Under the pieces are notes generated by a model. The model saw only the letters and a list, made by a program, of their open reading frames with translations. It did not search any database and was not told where the DNA came from. A stretch of DNA of 64,000 nucleotides from Cladorrhinum sp. PSN259 (lineage: Eukaryota; Ascomycota; Sordariomycetes; Sordariales; Podosporaceae): assembly GCA_033725935.1 (NCBI GenBank), contig MU867105.1, forward strand, positions 124,001-188,000, written 5' to 3'. Positions within the stretch are counted from its first letter, which is position 1; each line of letters begins with the position of its first letter. The position numbers were made by a program, and so were the translations under genes. Positions 35,986-48,155 of this stretch are shown here, piece by piece.

Positions 35986-37394
35986 CCGAAACAATCTTGC
36001 TAGCTTGGCTACCTCGGTCATTCGAAACATGGCGGACGACCATCGAGGAGTGAGGGGATATCAGCCTCGGGACCAGCCAGAGAGCCCTCAGTACCCACCC
36101 CCTCCCGGTGAGGACCATAGACGACTGCCGCCTGTGGCTTCGACGAGCATGACTTTGCCGTCAATTTCGGCCTACCCACCTCCGGGGGCACCACCATCGT
36201 CATATCCTCCCGATGATCGGTACCCTGATCGCGGATATCCACCTGATTCCGCATATCCCCCTCGCCCCCCTGTGGGGTGGCCTACAGAGCCGCCAACTCC
36301 TTCCGGGTATCCTCCCATACCATCGGACTCGCGGTATCCTCCCTTGCCTCCGGACAGGTACGATGATCGAAGGCGGTACGACGACAGAGCTGTCCACGAA
36401 GCTTTTTATGCTGGACAAGCTGCGGCTGCGGCAGCAGCTGCGGCAAGAGGATATCCTCCTGAGGTTTACATCAAATACCCTCAAGGACCTCAGTTTGCCT
36501 ACCCGATTCCCTCTCCGCAAGCGGCCCCGCCTCAGCAGCAAGCGGCGCCGAGACAAAGAACATCCATTGCGTGCCGCTACTGCCGTAAGAGAAAGGTACC
36601 GTAGTGATCAATTGTAGAGCGATTGTGCTCAAGATGGTGCTAATACGCATTATTTCCCGTAGATTCGTTGCAGTGGCTACCAGAACACTCAAAATGGAAA
36701 ATGCACAAACTGTGACAAGCTTCGAATAGACTGTGTGTTCCAGCCAGTCTCGTCAAATTCCACGGCCGCTTTTGTGCCAGTTCAGGCCCTGGCTGGTGGC
36801 TTGCCGCCCGGCATGCCGCTCTACGGAGCTTGGGGCCAGCCCTTGGGCCCGACACCACCAGCCCCGATGCCACAGTATCCGCCGCCGCCGTCGCAGCAGC
36901 AGCAGCAGCAGCACCGCGGTTACCCTCCACCAGTCTCCCCGGGCGACTACGCGCCAAGTGTGAACTCGCCGACGAGCGCGTACCCACCACCACCCTATGA
37001 CGACAGAGACAGAGAAGGAAGCCGTCGACGACCACGCCCAATTGATGATGAACCGAGTCTACGACCACCACCCAACTACCCACCCGACGATGACCCGCGC
37101 AGACGATCTCCAGCCTCGAATCACAGCAGCGATACTACTCCAAGCATGTACCATCACCAGTACCAGAACTCGGGGTCCTACGATCAGGACCGAACCCCAA
37201 CCCCCCAAAGGTCGAGTCCCGGCCAGTCTGCTGCTCCAAGTCAGCCGCCAGCGTCGGCCCAGCCTGGACCCTCCACCGCGTCTTCAGGATCGAATCCCAT
37301 GAGTCTGGGCCATCTAATCAGCAACGACGGTGAACGGGTCTCGAACCGAGGAATCGACCGTGATATGCTTGGAAGGTTGAACCGTCGATCCTAG
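35963..37394 (+). CDS. Zn2Cys6 (fungal zinc cluster) transcription factor
   Basis: Two exons, 35963-36595 and 36663-37394, give 454 residues. The intron (GTACCG donor, GCTAAT branch, TAG acceptor) splits the DNA-binding domain. The six cysteines run from residue about 203 as C-x2-C-x6-C-x10-C-x2-C-x6-C (CRYCRKRK, then IRCSGYQ, then CTNCDKLRIDC). The N-terminal 200 residues are Pro/Tyr-rich with repeated YPP. The C-terminal region is Pro/Ser/Gln-rich with a polyQ run and lacks the usual fungal-specific middle homology domain. The segment after the cluster (AFVPVQALAGG, PLYGAWGQPL) reminds me of the RosA/EBR1-like zinc-cluster group. That is recollection, not proof. The first ATG has a poor context, and an in-frame ATG at 36029 (codon 23) has A at -3 and may be the main start. 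The gene stands alone between 15 kb and 7 kb of non-coding DNA. Confidence 0.87.
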
Positions 37395-40300
37395 TTGTTT
37401 CATGGAGCTTGTTCGACAATCTTTGTTCTATTTATTGTCACTGCTTCGATACCCAGTGCATTATTTTATTTTTCTTTATTTTGACTCGAATTTGCTCAGG
37501 AGGCAAGCTCTGTTTTTTCATGATGGGCATGATTTGGTTTTCTCTGGGTTGCAGATGGATTCTTCTGTGTTTGTTTTTTTACGGTCGGCTTTTCCTTCAT
37601 CTGCTCGTTTGCTTCTTCACAGCAATGGCATCGGGAGGGAGAGACAACATTTAGTGAAAAGAATTTTGGGATCGCCTCACGGCAGCCGGTTGTCACATTT
37701 AGTCTGGGCGGTCTTGTGTCTTTTCGTACGCCTCACCAATCTTGTTTGGCCAGAAGCTGCTGTACGTGTGTTTTGTTTGTTTTTCATGCATCTATTTTAC
37801 CCCGCTACTACGATGAGAAGGGAATTTTTGCTTCGTTGCCCATGGGTCTATTCTCATATACTTTGAGTACTTATTTGTTCCAATTGAACGCATGCGAGTT
37901 TTGGATTTCTGGTGGTTTATAACAAGCAAGCTCCGGTTTTTTTTTTCCTTTTACTCTTTATCAAAGTTGAGAAATCTCTTGTTTTCAAACTGTGTATGTA
38001 CATGTACAAAATTCAAAAGCTCAGAAAGGCTTCCATCTGTGACAAAAGCTTCTTGTTGCAACACGGACTGTCTTCTCGAAAAAAAAAAGTTGCCTTGCGT
38101 TCATGATGACGTGACTGTTTTCTTGTCTGCCTCACTCGGTCATTGTTTCTGGTCGTCTAGATCAGCAGTACAGGGGGGGTTTAATTATCACTTCGTTGCC
38201 TTCTTTTCCATGAACTGATAAATGTGGAAGGAATTTTCCTGAAATGTATGTGCCATATGATGTGTCTTAGAAATCCATGCAGGTGTCCGGCGTCCATATG
38301 AATGCCTGTATGTAGGTCTGTCCGGATGGGGAAACAAGTCTATACAATCAATAGGCGATGGACAACAAGAGGGGAGCGAGGGGATGCCCCCCGCTGCAGT
38401 ACTGCAGTAGATCTCTTACAGCGTGGATTAGCTCCGCCCATTGAGGGTCATATGGGTTTTACAGAGGTAAGGCGACCTCTTTCTCTCTCCCGGTCTCTTC
38501 TCCATTGCTTTTACGTTCTTCTGCTTCTTTAGGTCGGTGTTACAACTGAGGTACGCGAGTGGAGGAACGAACATGGATACCCTTAGAAGTATATTATGTG
38601 TCACGTATCGTGGGAGAGTATGTTAGGTGGTACGGAGGGAAGTTGATTGTGTGTAGGGTACCGGTGAGAAACCTTGTCCGGCTCTCTCGCTTTGGAGCGA
38701 CTTATTAGGATGATGGTAAGTACACCAAGGAGATGAAAGTCTCGATAAACGTGTTCAATGGCATTGGAAGTTGCTGGGATGGACCCTTCCAAGCCAGAAA
38801 AGAACACTATTGAGCCTCGGTCGAGCGGTGGTGGTTGCTTCGTTGGAATCTTCTTGGAGAAAAGGAGCACTCCACTAAACTAACGAAGTGCTCCCTGCTT
38901 GGCTATCGTCCGTTAGGTGCGTTAAGTTCCGTTTTTAAACCTTTGAAGATTTTGCTTTAACTTTATATGGCGCGTGTTAAGTCCTACCGGTACGGCCCAT
39001 ACCGAGGCAGTAACTGGAACGACGGTGCCATTTGCTGTACTTGGTTGGCCGTTTTGCCCAGTTTACGCTTCAACAGTCTCCGACCCTTTGTGGGGACTGT
39101 TGACGTATTTTGGCAGACTCGTTGAACTGGAGAGTGTGTGTCAGTGTTCATGACCCATCATCGCCATCTAGGACGGAAAAAGCTGGAGCCCGCGGAATGG
39201 GAAAGCAATGGACTGCGAAGAACCACACGCACCATACCATACCCATCACCCCCAGCCCCCTCCGCTCTCTTGTTGGTTTGAGATGCGTTATCCGCTGTTC
39301 GCGTCCGCAAGAGAATTTCGTGGGTGGGTGTGCGTGAGATTCACTGACCACATAAGGCGGTTATGTACCGGCTTATCATCCGAGTCGTTGCTCATTTATA
39401 TCCTGGACCAACGAGAGGCAAGAGAGCAAAATGCTTATGAGTCCACACACACCTCTCTGTCCCCCCCCCCCCCCCCCTCCCCTCTCTCTCTCTCTCTCTC
39501 TCTCCTGTTCTTCCCAACTTCTGGTGGTGGTCGGCGATCACTTCCTTGCCTCTGGAGAACTAGAATAGGAAATATTGATCTCCATTGCCCGGAATGAAAG
39601 ACCTGGCGTCGTTAGATGAAATGGGATCCCAAGATGCTTGTTCTAAGCAGACTATGATTGTCTCGACCCGAGGAGAGCTCCTGGGCGCACGCCAGTCAGC
39701 GCTTGGAAAACGCCTCATCCCACCCGCGTGGGTTGGCGAAGTGATAGTTCTTAGTTGCGCAAGTCAGACGCATGAAGTTGCCATGCAGGATGCATACGAG
39801 TATCTATCTCCAGAAGTATCATTTCGTGCTGCAGCTTTTATTATACTGAGGATGTGTGTGCGTGCGGTTGAGTGACCCCCCTTTCAGGGGTAAAACTGTT
39901 GCAGTTGGGCTGGATACAAACAAGATACCTCATTGGACTTTCTACGTCTGCTGGAGCAGCCACACTGCAGACCGTAATTGCGTATCCCTGTCATCGTCAT
40001 GCTAAGATGAAATTCGACCGATCGGCCAAGCTGCTGTTTCGTTCCCAGCAAGCCGGTGAGTCAAATTTCGCTTGCTTCCCCTGTCTACAGCCACACCGCG
40101 GTGAGAGCCAGCCAACCGTTCTTTCGGGTCTGACGTCTCTTCACCTTGGGACGCACTACTGCTGATAAACTGCGGCACGGCAAAGTTATCCTTGGCATGC
40201 TTACTGGCGCCCCCGTCTCTCCCTTCTTCCTGGTTGTCCATGTTTCCCAATGAGCCGGTATATCGACGGAAATAGGTGCAGGGCTGTTGTGTTATCCCGG

Positions 40301-43300
40301 GGGTGGGGTATTATTGCTCACTGTGCCGTAGGTCTGTGAGGAGCCATGCCTGTTTATCGGAACACTTCTAGTTGCTTGCTAGCCGTAACAGCGCGGCGTT
40401 GACGATGAAGTAGTTGGCGAGTATGCGGCAAGGCGACCAATTCCATGTTCATGTACAGATCCGTATGTATATGTCCCTTTCTCGAGTTAGTATCGGTTGA
40501 GGTCGGCTTTGTGCCAGTCAACGACGACTGCCGTACTTGGTAACGCAGATATGTATGGACGAGATACCGCAGCCCTGTTCATTTCACACCGAACGAGGGG
40601 CTTGTGTGTGTTGGTACACAACAGCAGAAGCGCACGGTCGGCTCAAAGAGCTCACACACATATCAATGACTCGCACACAATTCAGAGTATGGCTGGTAAT
40701 TTGTGTGTAGCTCGGGAAAAATGCGCGCACACCATCTTTAGTTTGTGCCCATGTCTGTGCCCGTGTCTGTGTCTGCTTGCTGCTTGTTTGTGTTTTACGA
40801 AGTGTGTGTGTTTCCTCGCACAGAAATGTCACAAAGGCACACCCGGACCGCTAATCGCCCCCGTACGGGCCGAGCCCTGAGCAAGCTAGGAGACAGACCG
40901 GCACCACCGTCAGACGAACGGTGAGGAGATGGGTAGACATCATTTGAATGGTGGTCGAACAAGGTACCCGTCTCTCAGGAACGGCTTTGCCTCGAGCGGA
41001 CACCGGGAAGACAGAGATGGATGGATCTGTAATTTAGAAACGAGGTCAGCTGCGTGAATATCTTTGGATATCTCTATTAATCAACCTGAAGATAGCCGAT
41101 GCCGTTTTGATACCGAAAAAGGCAAGGAAAGTAGCGGTCTGGGGAATCCTCAAGGATAACGGACTGCGGGAGTTTCCGGCCGTTGTTAGTGAGTAGGCAC
41201 GGTATGGTGGTGGTAGGGTGATGATGATGGGGGTGGGCGTAGGTTTGTCTCGCCACCACACTCCTTCGACGAGGATCGGGACGGGAGTTTGGAGCTCTGG
41301 AAAAGTCTGTCTCCGCGCGTGGCTGCCGCAGTTGCCTGGTCATGTCATGCAGGTGCCAAAGTTAAAAGATGAAATTAATGTCCGAATAGCGACTTCCCCA
41401 GAAAACCAAAAGGTGCCAAACTCATCAAACTCTAACTCGGAATACCGGAGCGGGACGAATCAATTGATACTGGGTTGCAATTCTTCTCACTTCTATGTGT
41501 ATTCATCTCACATGCTGTTACTGATGAGTGAGAACCTTTCCTTTTGCTGTAATACCACAAAAATCGCATCTTCAAAGTCAATTTGTGGTGGTGTGGTGGG
41601 TGGCTTTTTCTCGGATATCTCGGTCTCCATCCAACCACGCGTTTTTTGGTTCGAACCAACCGTGCATTTGAAGGATCAAATGAGGGGGAATGGGGCGCTC
41701 TTAGGATTTGTCGCTGGTAGGCGGCCCAGACCGTTCGATTGGGAATTTTCCATATGTTGTTTACATCGTGGAAAGTACCCGGTTACAAAGTTACATGTCA
41801 ACCACCACCACAACCTTCCACCACCACCACCACCAAGCCTTCCTCTTGATCGGGTTGAAATCCTGGCCGACATCTTCTTGAAAACGTGTCCGAGATACCC
41901 GACCATCCGGACACGCCCCTGCCCGGAAGCAACAGGAGGAGGGGTATCTACAAAGGATATGCTACCATGCTTGTACCTTGTAAGTGATTGTGCTCGGCAG
42001 TGCATCTAACGATCGCTCTTCAACCACCGACAAGGACCAGGGGTGCGGGAGTCAGAAGCCAGCTGCTACATCAGGCACCTTTACCGCGACAAGAAACGCA
42101 ACACTGCCATGCCCCGTTTCAACCACAACACTTGCTTCCGTCTTTTGTCAGCTTACTCGACCATATAGCGTATACAACCTACATGGTATGCGTCTCACTG
42201 GTTTGTAATTCTTGGTGGTGATCCTACCCGGATTCAGTATCATAATGATAATCACACACGGGGTCAGGGGTGTGTGGTCTACGGTTGTGATTATTTGGAG
42301 TTCGAGAACGCTGTGAAGCCTTCGCCAAGGTCGGAGCGTCCTCCGTTCGGGGCCGTTAGCTTGTTGTTGATCATTGGTCTCCAGCCACAGGAAAGGGGAA
42401 TATTCCAAATGTTTGGGTACTTGCGCGAGATCAAAACCCTTCTAGACATATAAGCGTTCCCGTAAGTTCTTGTATCGATGTGTGGTGTCCTTCCGAGACA
42501 TTCAATGTCAGTTCTCTTAGGTACTCTCGGGGAATCTATCAATTGCACAAGGGCTTGCAATGCCTCTTAAGGTTAGTCCCACACCAAGCCAATACTCATT
42601 CGCAACAGCCGGGCAAAGATACAGCGAGCAGACTATCGGGCGCCATTCTCAGGAGGTTTGATGAACTCGACATACACGCTCCCGCGCCACATTTAAGCTC
42701 TGAGAACCAACCAAATCGCCTTCATGGAACAAGGAGAGTCCGAGACATCTCTTGAATGATCCAATGATGCGCAACATAACACTTCTCCTGGATGTAGTGG
42801 GGTTGGTAGCAAAGTTCCCCAACTACAAACAGTATCCGAGTGTTAGGAAACGGAACTCACAAGCAAGATCCAACCAACAGATCCTTGATCGGCGACCATG
42901 AAATGCTCCCGTTCCCTCTCCAACAGAACCCAGGACTGGAGAGGTACTTGCCTCGGAGCGCAAAGGCACCGAGGTGGTGTCCATGGCTCCCGCAAATCGG
43001 GCTATGTCTTCACCGATTAGTCGGTCAAGGTCGAAGCCATGAAAGAAGTGCTGACGTACATGCCTTCGCCGCCTTTGTAGCCCGTCTCCTGCCCTGGCCC
43101 TGACTTTCCCTCTCCTTACCTAACCTTAAGTGGAGTTGTGGACCGTGAAGCAGGAAACCCAACTCGTATTTCCACTGATCGCAGCCTTATCGCGTTGCGC
43201 AACCTGGCTGTGCACGGGGCATCGGCAGCGGCAGGAAATAGGGGGTTGTTAGGATAATTAGTCGATCAACTGCGGGCGAAGGCAAGTAAACAAATACACT

Positions 43301-44645
43301 CGACCACCAGGAATGCATGCCCCGAATTGCTTACGAATGTAGGGAGCCGTTCCCAAACGACCCCAAGCACTCATCTGTGAAAGTCTATTCGCTATCCCTT
43401 CGTGATGTGCAGGGGAGCCTGTTTCATGATCGTCAACACAGTTGTTGCGTTAGTAAGTCTTCAGCCTGTCCGTTCTATTCCTCACTGACACATAGGATAG
43501 AGACACCTCGCCAAGTTCACTCGGTCGTTTGTTTGAATTTATTAGCTCCACATGTGATCTTTCGCGGAGTTTGATGGCAAAATAGCGAACAGCAGCGATC
43601 CCGCTACTACTTACCTCCGAATCGACCCCCTAAACCACTACCAACAACTGGGCATCAACAGAAAATTATTACAGATGCCTTTTGCTGCTCGATAAACTTT
43701 GGAGGGGTGCGACATTTCCGCTGTGACTCGCAGATCGATATGCCTACTACCTAGATCGCGTTACAGGGCAGTGCTGTGTGGCGCGTGCTGGCTACATCGG
43801 CCGGAGATTTACTACGAAACATATGCGGATATGATGTACGGTAGCCATGTAGGTTCACATACATATCACACTGGTCATTTGCAATTTCATTGACTAATCT
43901 GCCTTGAAACAGCAAAGAGAGATTGGGGTAAATCACCTCACGCATTGCCGTGTCTACACTCGATGGCTGCCAAGACCAATATTTGTCTCATTTCTGGATG
44001 GGCGGGTGTGCTGTTCGTGTGATGGCTGTAACACTGCCTGCATACTTTGCATACCTCTATTGCATTTGCGCTGCCGTGGATTGGCTACTTTTATTCCGTG
44101 CTTCTGCTTGGAGGGTTGCGACTGGGCGCTGGTAGCGAGGAAACGGAGCAGCATACTTGCGTGGGCAACTATTTTTTATTTGCCAACGAAACAAGAGCGA
44201 TTTGTCGACGCACAGCATCATTTCCATCCCAAAATCTCTTTTGCTTGCTTGCTCGATCGTCGCTGTCGCTTTTGGGACCAGTCAATGGATTAAGGGGGTT
44301 AAGTGGATCCACTATTCAGGGGGTAAGTAAACAAACGCGAACAAATTCTGGGCAAGTGTTGACTGTCAATGCGCAAACCGAGAATCAGATGCTATAGGAC
44401 CAGAAAATCGTCTCATACTGCCTAGGTTGCATTCTGCTATCCTGTATTACAAAGGACTCTACAGACTGTGAAGTGAGACAGAACTGAGACAGCGCCACTA
44501 GTCTGCAGAAACCTAGGTTCGTACAAAAGTATAGGAAGTTCAAAGGACTGTAACCATGGACATAATGGTGGCCCTCGGAAGGCTGCGCCTCACAGTATAA
44601 ATCACAAAACGGCAGAACGTAACTTCGTTCTGCGATTGCCCTTGG
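37395..44645. other. 7.2-kb region without recognisable genes
   Basis: It begins with the AT-rich 3' flank of the zinc-cluster gene. I found no coding-like frame on either strand. Visible structure is a C17 run at 39461-39477 followed by a (TC)n tract to about 39505, a short GT/TG-rich stretch near 40730-40815, and a perfect 14-bp palindrome TTGGTTCGAACCAA at 41646-41659. No tRNA or 5S gene could be recognised. Confidence 0.55.
39461..39505. repeat. C17 run followed by (TC)n
   Basis: Seventeen C, then CTCCCCTC and about a dozen CT units. Simple polypyrimidine sequence that could adopt non-B structure, in non-coding DNA. Confidence 0.85.
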
Positions 44646-45621
44646 TTAGTCGAACCCTACATAAAAGGCACCACCAAGTAGGATGGCAGGCTCATTGATG
44701 TTGTGATGCTCGTAACTATCACACAGGGACTCGTTAGCACAGTTTAAGAGTTATGACAAGGAAATGGGGGCACGAAAACAAACCTAAGTGTGCCCACACC
44801 GCCGGCCTCGAGTAAAAAGGTCGGACCATCATGGAGCGGCCTTCCCGCCCAGCGCTGCGCGAATGCACGGAGAATATGTCCGTGGGCCACGATGAGAATA
44901 TCACCGTCGCGAGATCCATCCATGGCTGGGGAGTGCCATTTCTGGCGAATGTCCTGGATGAGTCGGTCTAAACGGGTGGTGATGTCTTCAGGACTTCTGT
45001 TTGCCATCATAACATCGGTTAGTGTTGAGGATTAAAAGGGCGGAATTGTTTGAGTTGGACATACTCTCCGCCGGGACAGCCATCGCGCCAAATATCCCAG
45101 TTGACGTCGAGACCTTGCTTTTTGCGCAGCTCGCGAATTTGCGGACTGGTGATTCCCTCATAGTCGCCGTAGTCCCTTTCCAGGTGGTTAACTAGTTGTT
45201 TAAGTGTCAAAGACAGAGATGAGTCCTACCATTCACGGATGTCCTCTGTTATTTCAACTTTAGCAGCGCAAGCGAATCCTGGCTTCGCAAGACATTCGCC
45301 GTGGGAGCCCCATGGGAGGCTGCCCTTGTCTACGATGTTGAGCAGTTCCAGGGTGCGTTGAGCGCGCTTACGGGGAGAGACATAACTCAAGCGACGTTAG
45401 CATCTGAGGGGCAATTCTTCAAGTATCTTGAGGTTGACTTACATGTGAGCAAGCTTTGAAGGAACAATTAGACGGTCCTTGCCGACAAGGGCCTGGCTGG
45501 TGGCCCTCACCCGCTTCTCTCCGTTGGCTGTCAACGGGATGTCGGTCGACCCGGTGTGGCGGCCATTCAGAGACCATTCCGTTTCACCGTGACGGATAAT
45601 AAACACTCGAGGGGTTCCCAT
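44646..45621 (-). CDS. Histidine phosphatase (SHB17-like sedoheptulose-1,7-bisphosphatase group)
   Basis: Five exons on the minus strand, 45621-45443, 45385-45230, 45175-45065, 44996-44784 and 44715-44646, give 242 residues. Residues 9-15 are IRHGETE, the phosphoglycerate-mutase-type catalytic motif with the phospho-accepting His11. The second catalytic His is in VAHGHILRAF. Further family landmarks are YVSPRKRAQRTLELL, EWDYGDYEG, DIWRDGCPGGESPEDI and GGVGTLSYEH. This pattern fits fungal relatives of yeast Shb17, which hydrolyses sedoheptulose 1,7-bisphosphate to drive carbon into riboneogenesis. The substrate is inferred from family. ATG 45621 was chosen because MGTPRVFIIRHG has the usual N-terminal length. 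The only codon further up in frame is a TTG. The 5' end faces the small membrane-protein gene at 46657. Confidence 0.88.
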
Positions 45622-46656
45622 TTTCTGGAAAATGTCAATTTGAAGGGCCAAGTACAGTTAATGGGGGTCGTCAAAACCTCAACCCGGTCATCCTTCCATC
45701 GGCCCGCGTTCCCACGGCCATAAGACTTACCTGAGACGGGGGTAACCAATTCAACGGCCAAAATCTGGGGAGATATGAACTATTTAGATGCTAAGAAAGA
45801 TAATGAAGGTGTTGTTGGTGAGATGCAACGAGATGCACAAGACGGTGTTCGTCTCACAGGTGCAAGTTGCTCCTTCCGTCTAGAATGCTGTCGCTTATCT
45901 GAACGAATCGATGATTCACTCCCCGCACTGCAAGTCACCTCCCTTTTCCAAGCTTTCCGCCGACGATCTCAGTGGTCACTTTTGGTCAGGGGTCCCTCAG
46001 GGAGGGAGGGAAACGAAACAGCACACGCGACCCCCTAGAAACCACCACCAGCACACCTCGTCTGTCCGCTTCACATGGTGACATATTTATCATTCATATA
46101 AATCCACTTCGAGACGTTAACTCTTCCAAATACCTTCCAATTGTTTTCCAACTTTTGACCCTTTTGTGATGCACAACGGAGGGCGATTACTAAGGGCGCT
46201 GTCGCTCACCACGACACCCCTGCAACGGGACAAAGCACCCGCTGAGAAGGACCCGCTGTTAGCACTCATGGCGACCGACTTGACGGAATTGCCCGCTACC
46301 GCCGAGCTGGAGCTAACAACATACCCACCACCACCACGTTTACGTCAAACTCCATTATCAACGGCCTCAACCCCAGCAGCAGCAGCACCACCACCACCAT
46401 CACCACCACCACTACCACGACGACAGCACCCAGTGAGACAACGTCGCCGGCCAAATCAGTCAAAAAGTGACGGAGGAGCTCAAAAATTCAAACTGAGAGT
46501 GACACCAATATCACCACCGTCAACCAGAAGCAGCATTCACGCTTCAACAAGTCCTCCTGATAAAACTTGCACTCCCCAAAGCTGCGACACCCTCTGGCGC
46601 AACTACTGGTACTGAAGTCATATCCAAATAAACATTCACCCTTTATCATTCACACA
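45622..46656. promoter_or_regulatory. Divergent upstream region with a leader ORF
   Basis: About 1 kb between divergent starts. The first half is AT/GC mixed with pyrimidine-rich patches. The second half contains the 148-codon ORF listed separately. Promoters of both flanking genes are expected here. Confidence 0.4.
46169..46615 (+). CDS. Hypothetical ORF or long upstream ORF
   Basis: An ATG-started frame of 148 codons ends 41 nt before the ATG of the next gene and is in a different frame. Its N-terminus (MHNGGRLLRALSLTTTPLQR) is basic and amphipathic, resembling a mitochondrial presequence. The middle is Pro/Ala/Thr-rich low complexity and the end reads SCDTLWRNYWY. I recognise no family. 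It could be an upstream ORF in the leader of the 46657 gene, the first cistron of a shared transcript, or chance. Confidence 0.25.
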   Translation: MHNGGRLLRALSLTTTPLQRDKAPAEKDPLLALMATDLTELPATAELELTTYPPPPRLRQTPLSTASTPAAAAPPPPSPPPLPRRQHPVRQRRRPNQSKSDGGAQKFKLRVTPISPPSTRSSIHASTSPPDKTCTPQSCDTLWRNYWY

Positions 46657-47197
46657 ATGCGCCCAACACCACCTCTCCTCCGCGCAGCAGCAGCAGCAGC
46701 GAAGAAAACCCTACCGGCCAAACAACCATCACCATCATCATCAACACTCAAACAACAACGGCAACAACAGCAACAACAGCAACAACCGTCTCGGTCATCA
46801 TCATCATCATCTTCTTCTTCTTCCGGTGGAGGTGGCCCACCACCAAAATGGAAAGCAATGCTCTGGACGGGACTCTTCGCAGCCTGCACGATAACGGGCA
46901 CCTTTTATGGTGCGGGTCTCAAAACTCAACAAGAGTGGAAGGCTGTATGTTATAATTTTTTAATTCCCCTCTCTCTAAGATTATATCTAACTTTTGTTAT
47001 AAAAAAAAAAAAAGGAAAAAGAAAAGGTTCAAGAAGCAACTATAGACGAGCGCGTTTCCATGCTCGAGTCGCGCAGATTTGAACTGGTGAGACAGCAGAA
47101 TGAGCTTCTGTCAAAGATTGAGCAGGTGAGGGGGAGGATAGATGCTACTGCTGCTGCTTCTGTCGCTGCTACTACCGGTGGTGAGAAAAGGGGATAA
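46657..47197 (+). CDS. Small single-pass membrane protein, probably mitochondrial, unknown function
   Basis: Two exons, 46657-46944 and 47015-47197, give 156 residues. The intron has a GTATGT donor, a TCTAAC branch and an acceptor after an A-run. The N-terminus (MRPTPPLLRAAAAAAKKTLP) is Ala/Arg/Lys-rich like a mitochondrial targeting peptide. It is followed by polyglutamine and a ten-residue serine run. A membrane segment follows (AMLWTGLFAACTITGTFYGA), then GLKTQQEWKAEKEKVQEAT and a C-terminal coiled coil (ERVSMLESRRFELVRQQNEL). The arrangement resembles small inner-membrane assembly factors of fungi, but I cannot name it. The glutamine and serine runs are microsatellite-like (CAA/CAG, TCA/TCT) and probably vary between strains. 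Confidence 0.72.
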
Positions 47198-48155
47198 ATG
47201 ATTTGGATAAGAGGGAGAGGGAGAGAGAGAGAGAAGAAAAACTATATACACAAGATAAACTAAACCAAACCAGTCTCGTCCTACCTGCTCTGCCCATTCT
47301 TAGCATCTCAATGGGAATCCTGCCTCATTGACATATATGCATCTTCATCAATTTTCTTTTTCTCATAAAACCCACTTCCTAGGCCATGTATGTACCTACG
47401 GAAAAAAAAAAAAAAAAAACCCTCATTTGGTTCACTGCTGTAGGGGAAGTAAAACAAGAGGCAATCAATCCACATGCCAAAACTCATCACCGTTTTATTT
47501 ATTTTTGACTCTTCATACAACCATACCCTTCTTCGGTGTGTGTCATGTGCTATGTATATACTCACCGTGTTAAACATTGGTATCTTTATTTATAGTCACT
47601 CAACATACTACTACACACACGTCTCTTACCTTTATCCCAAGGGAGAAACCGACAACTGCCTGTTTCTCTTCTTAACGCCGCTTCTTTCCTCCCAAAAAGG
47701 AAAAGAAACAAGACATCACACCCCTCGAGTAGTGGCTGACAATTTCGGCACAAATATGACACCTTCCTCCCCTGATCTGATGAGTAGAGAATTCTGCCCA
47801 TGTTTCCTTCGGTTGAGAGCAGTACATCAGCTTCATCTCAGCAAAATACCTCGAGCAAACCAAACTGAAAAGAGATCGTCCATAATCACCATGTTGTCAT
47901 CAAATTTATCTCATGATTTTTTCTTCGTCTACACATAAAACATAATGTTCATTGCGGTCTAAGAAAAAAAAAAAACAAAGCACAAGTTTATCTTCTTTGC
48001 TCCTTTTTGCCCCAAATCGCAAGCCATACCGAAAAGTTTCCTCTTTGTGTCCATCCCATCCATGCAATCATGTCCCATTGCTTTGAAGAAACAACCAATA
48101 TCACATCTAAACGCCGACTTTGAATGCGTGCTATGTGCCCATAATTGCATCTGTT
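47198..48155. other. Convergent 3' flanks
   Basis: AT-rich non-coding DNA between the 46657 gene and UBP6, with a GA tract near 47217-47235 and an A-run at 47403-47419. No gene is supported. Confidence 0.5.

Noticed and set aside
41646..41659. Perfect palindrome TTGGTTCGAACCAA as tRNA or operator
   Set aside because: No tRNA fold around it, and a single 14-bp palindrome in 64 kb is not enough to claim a site.
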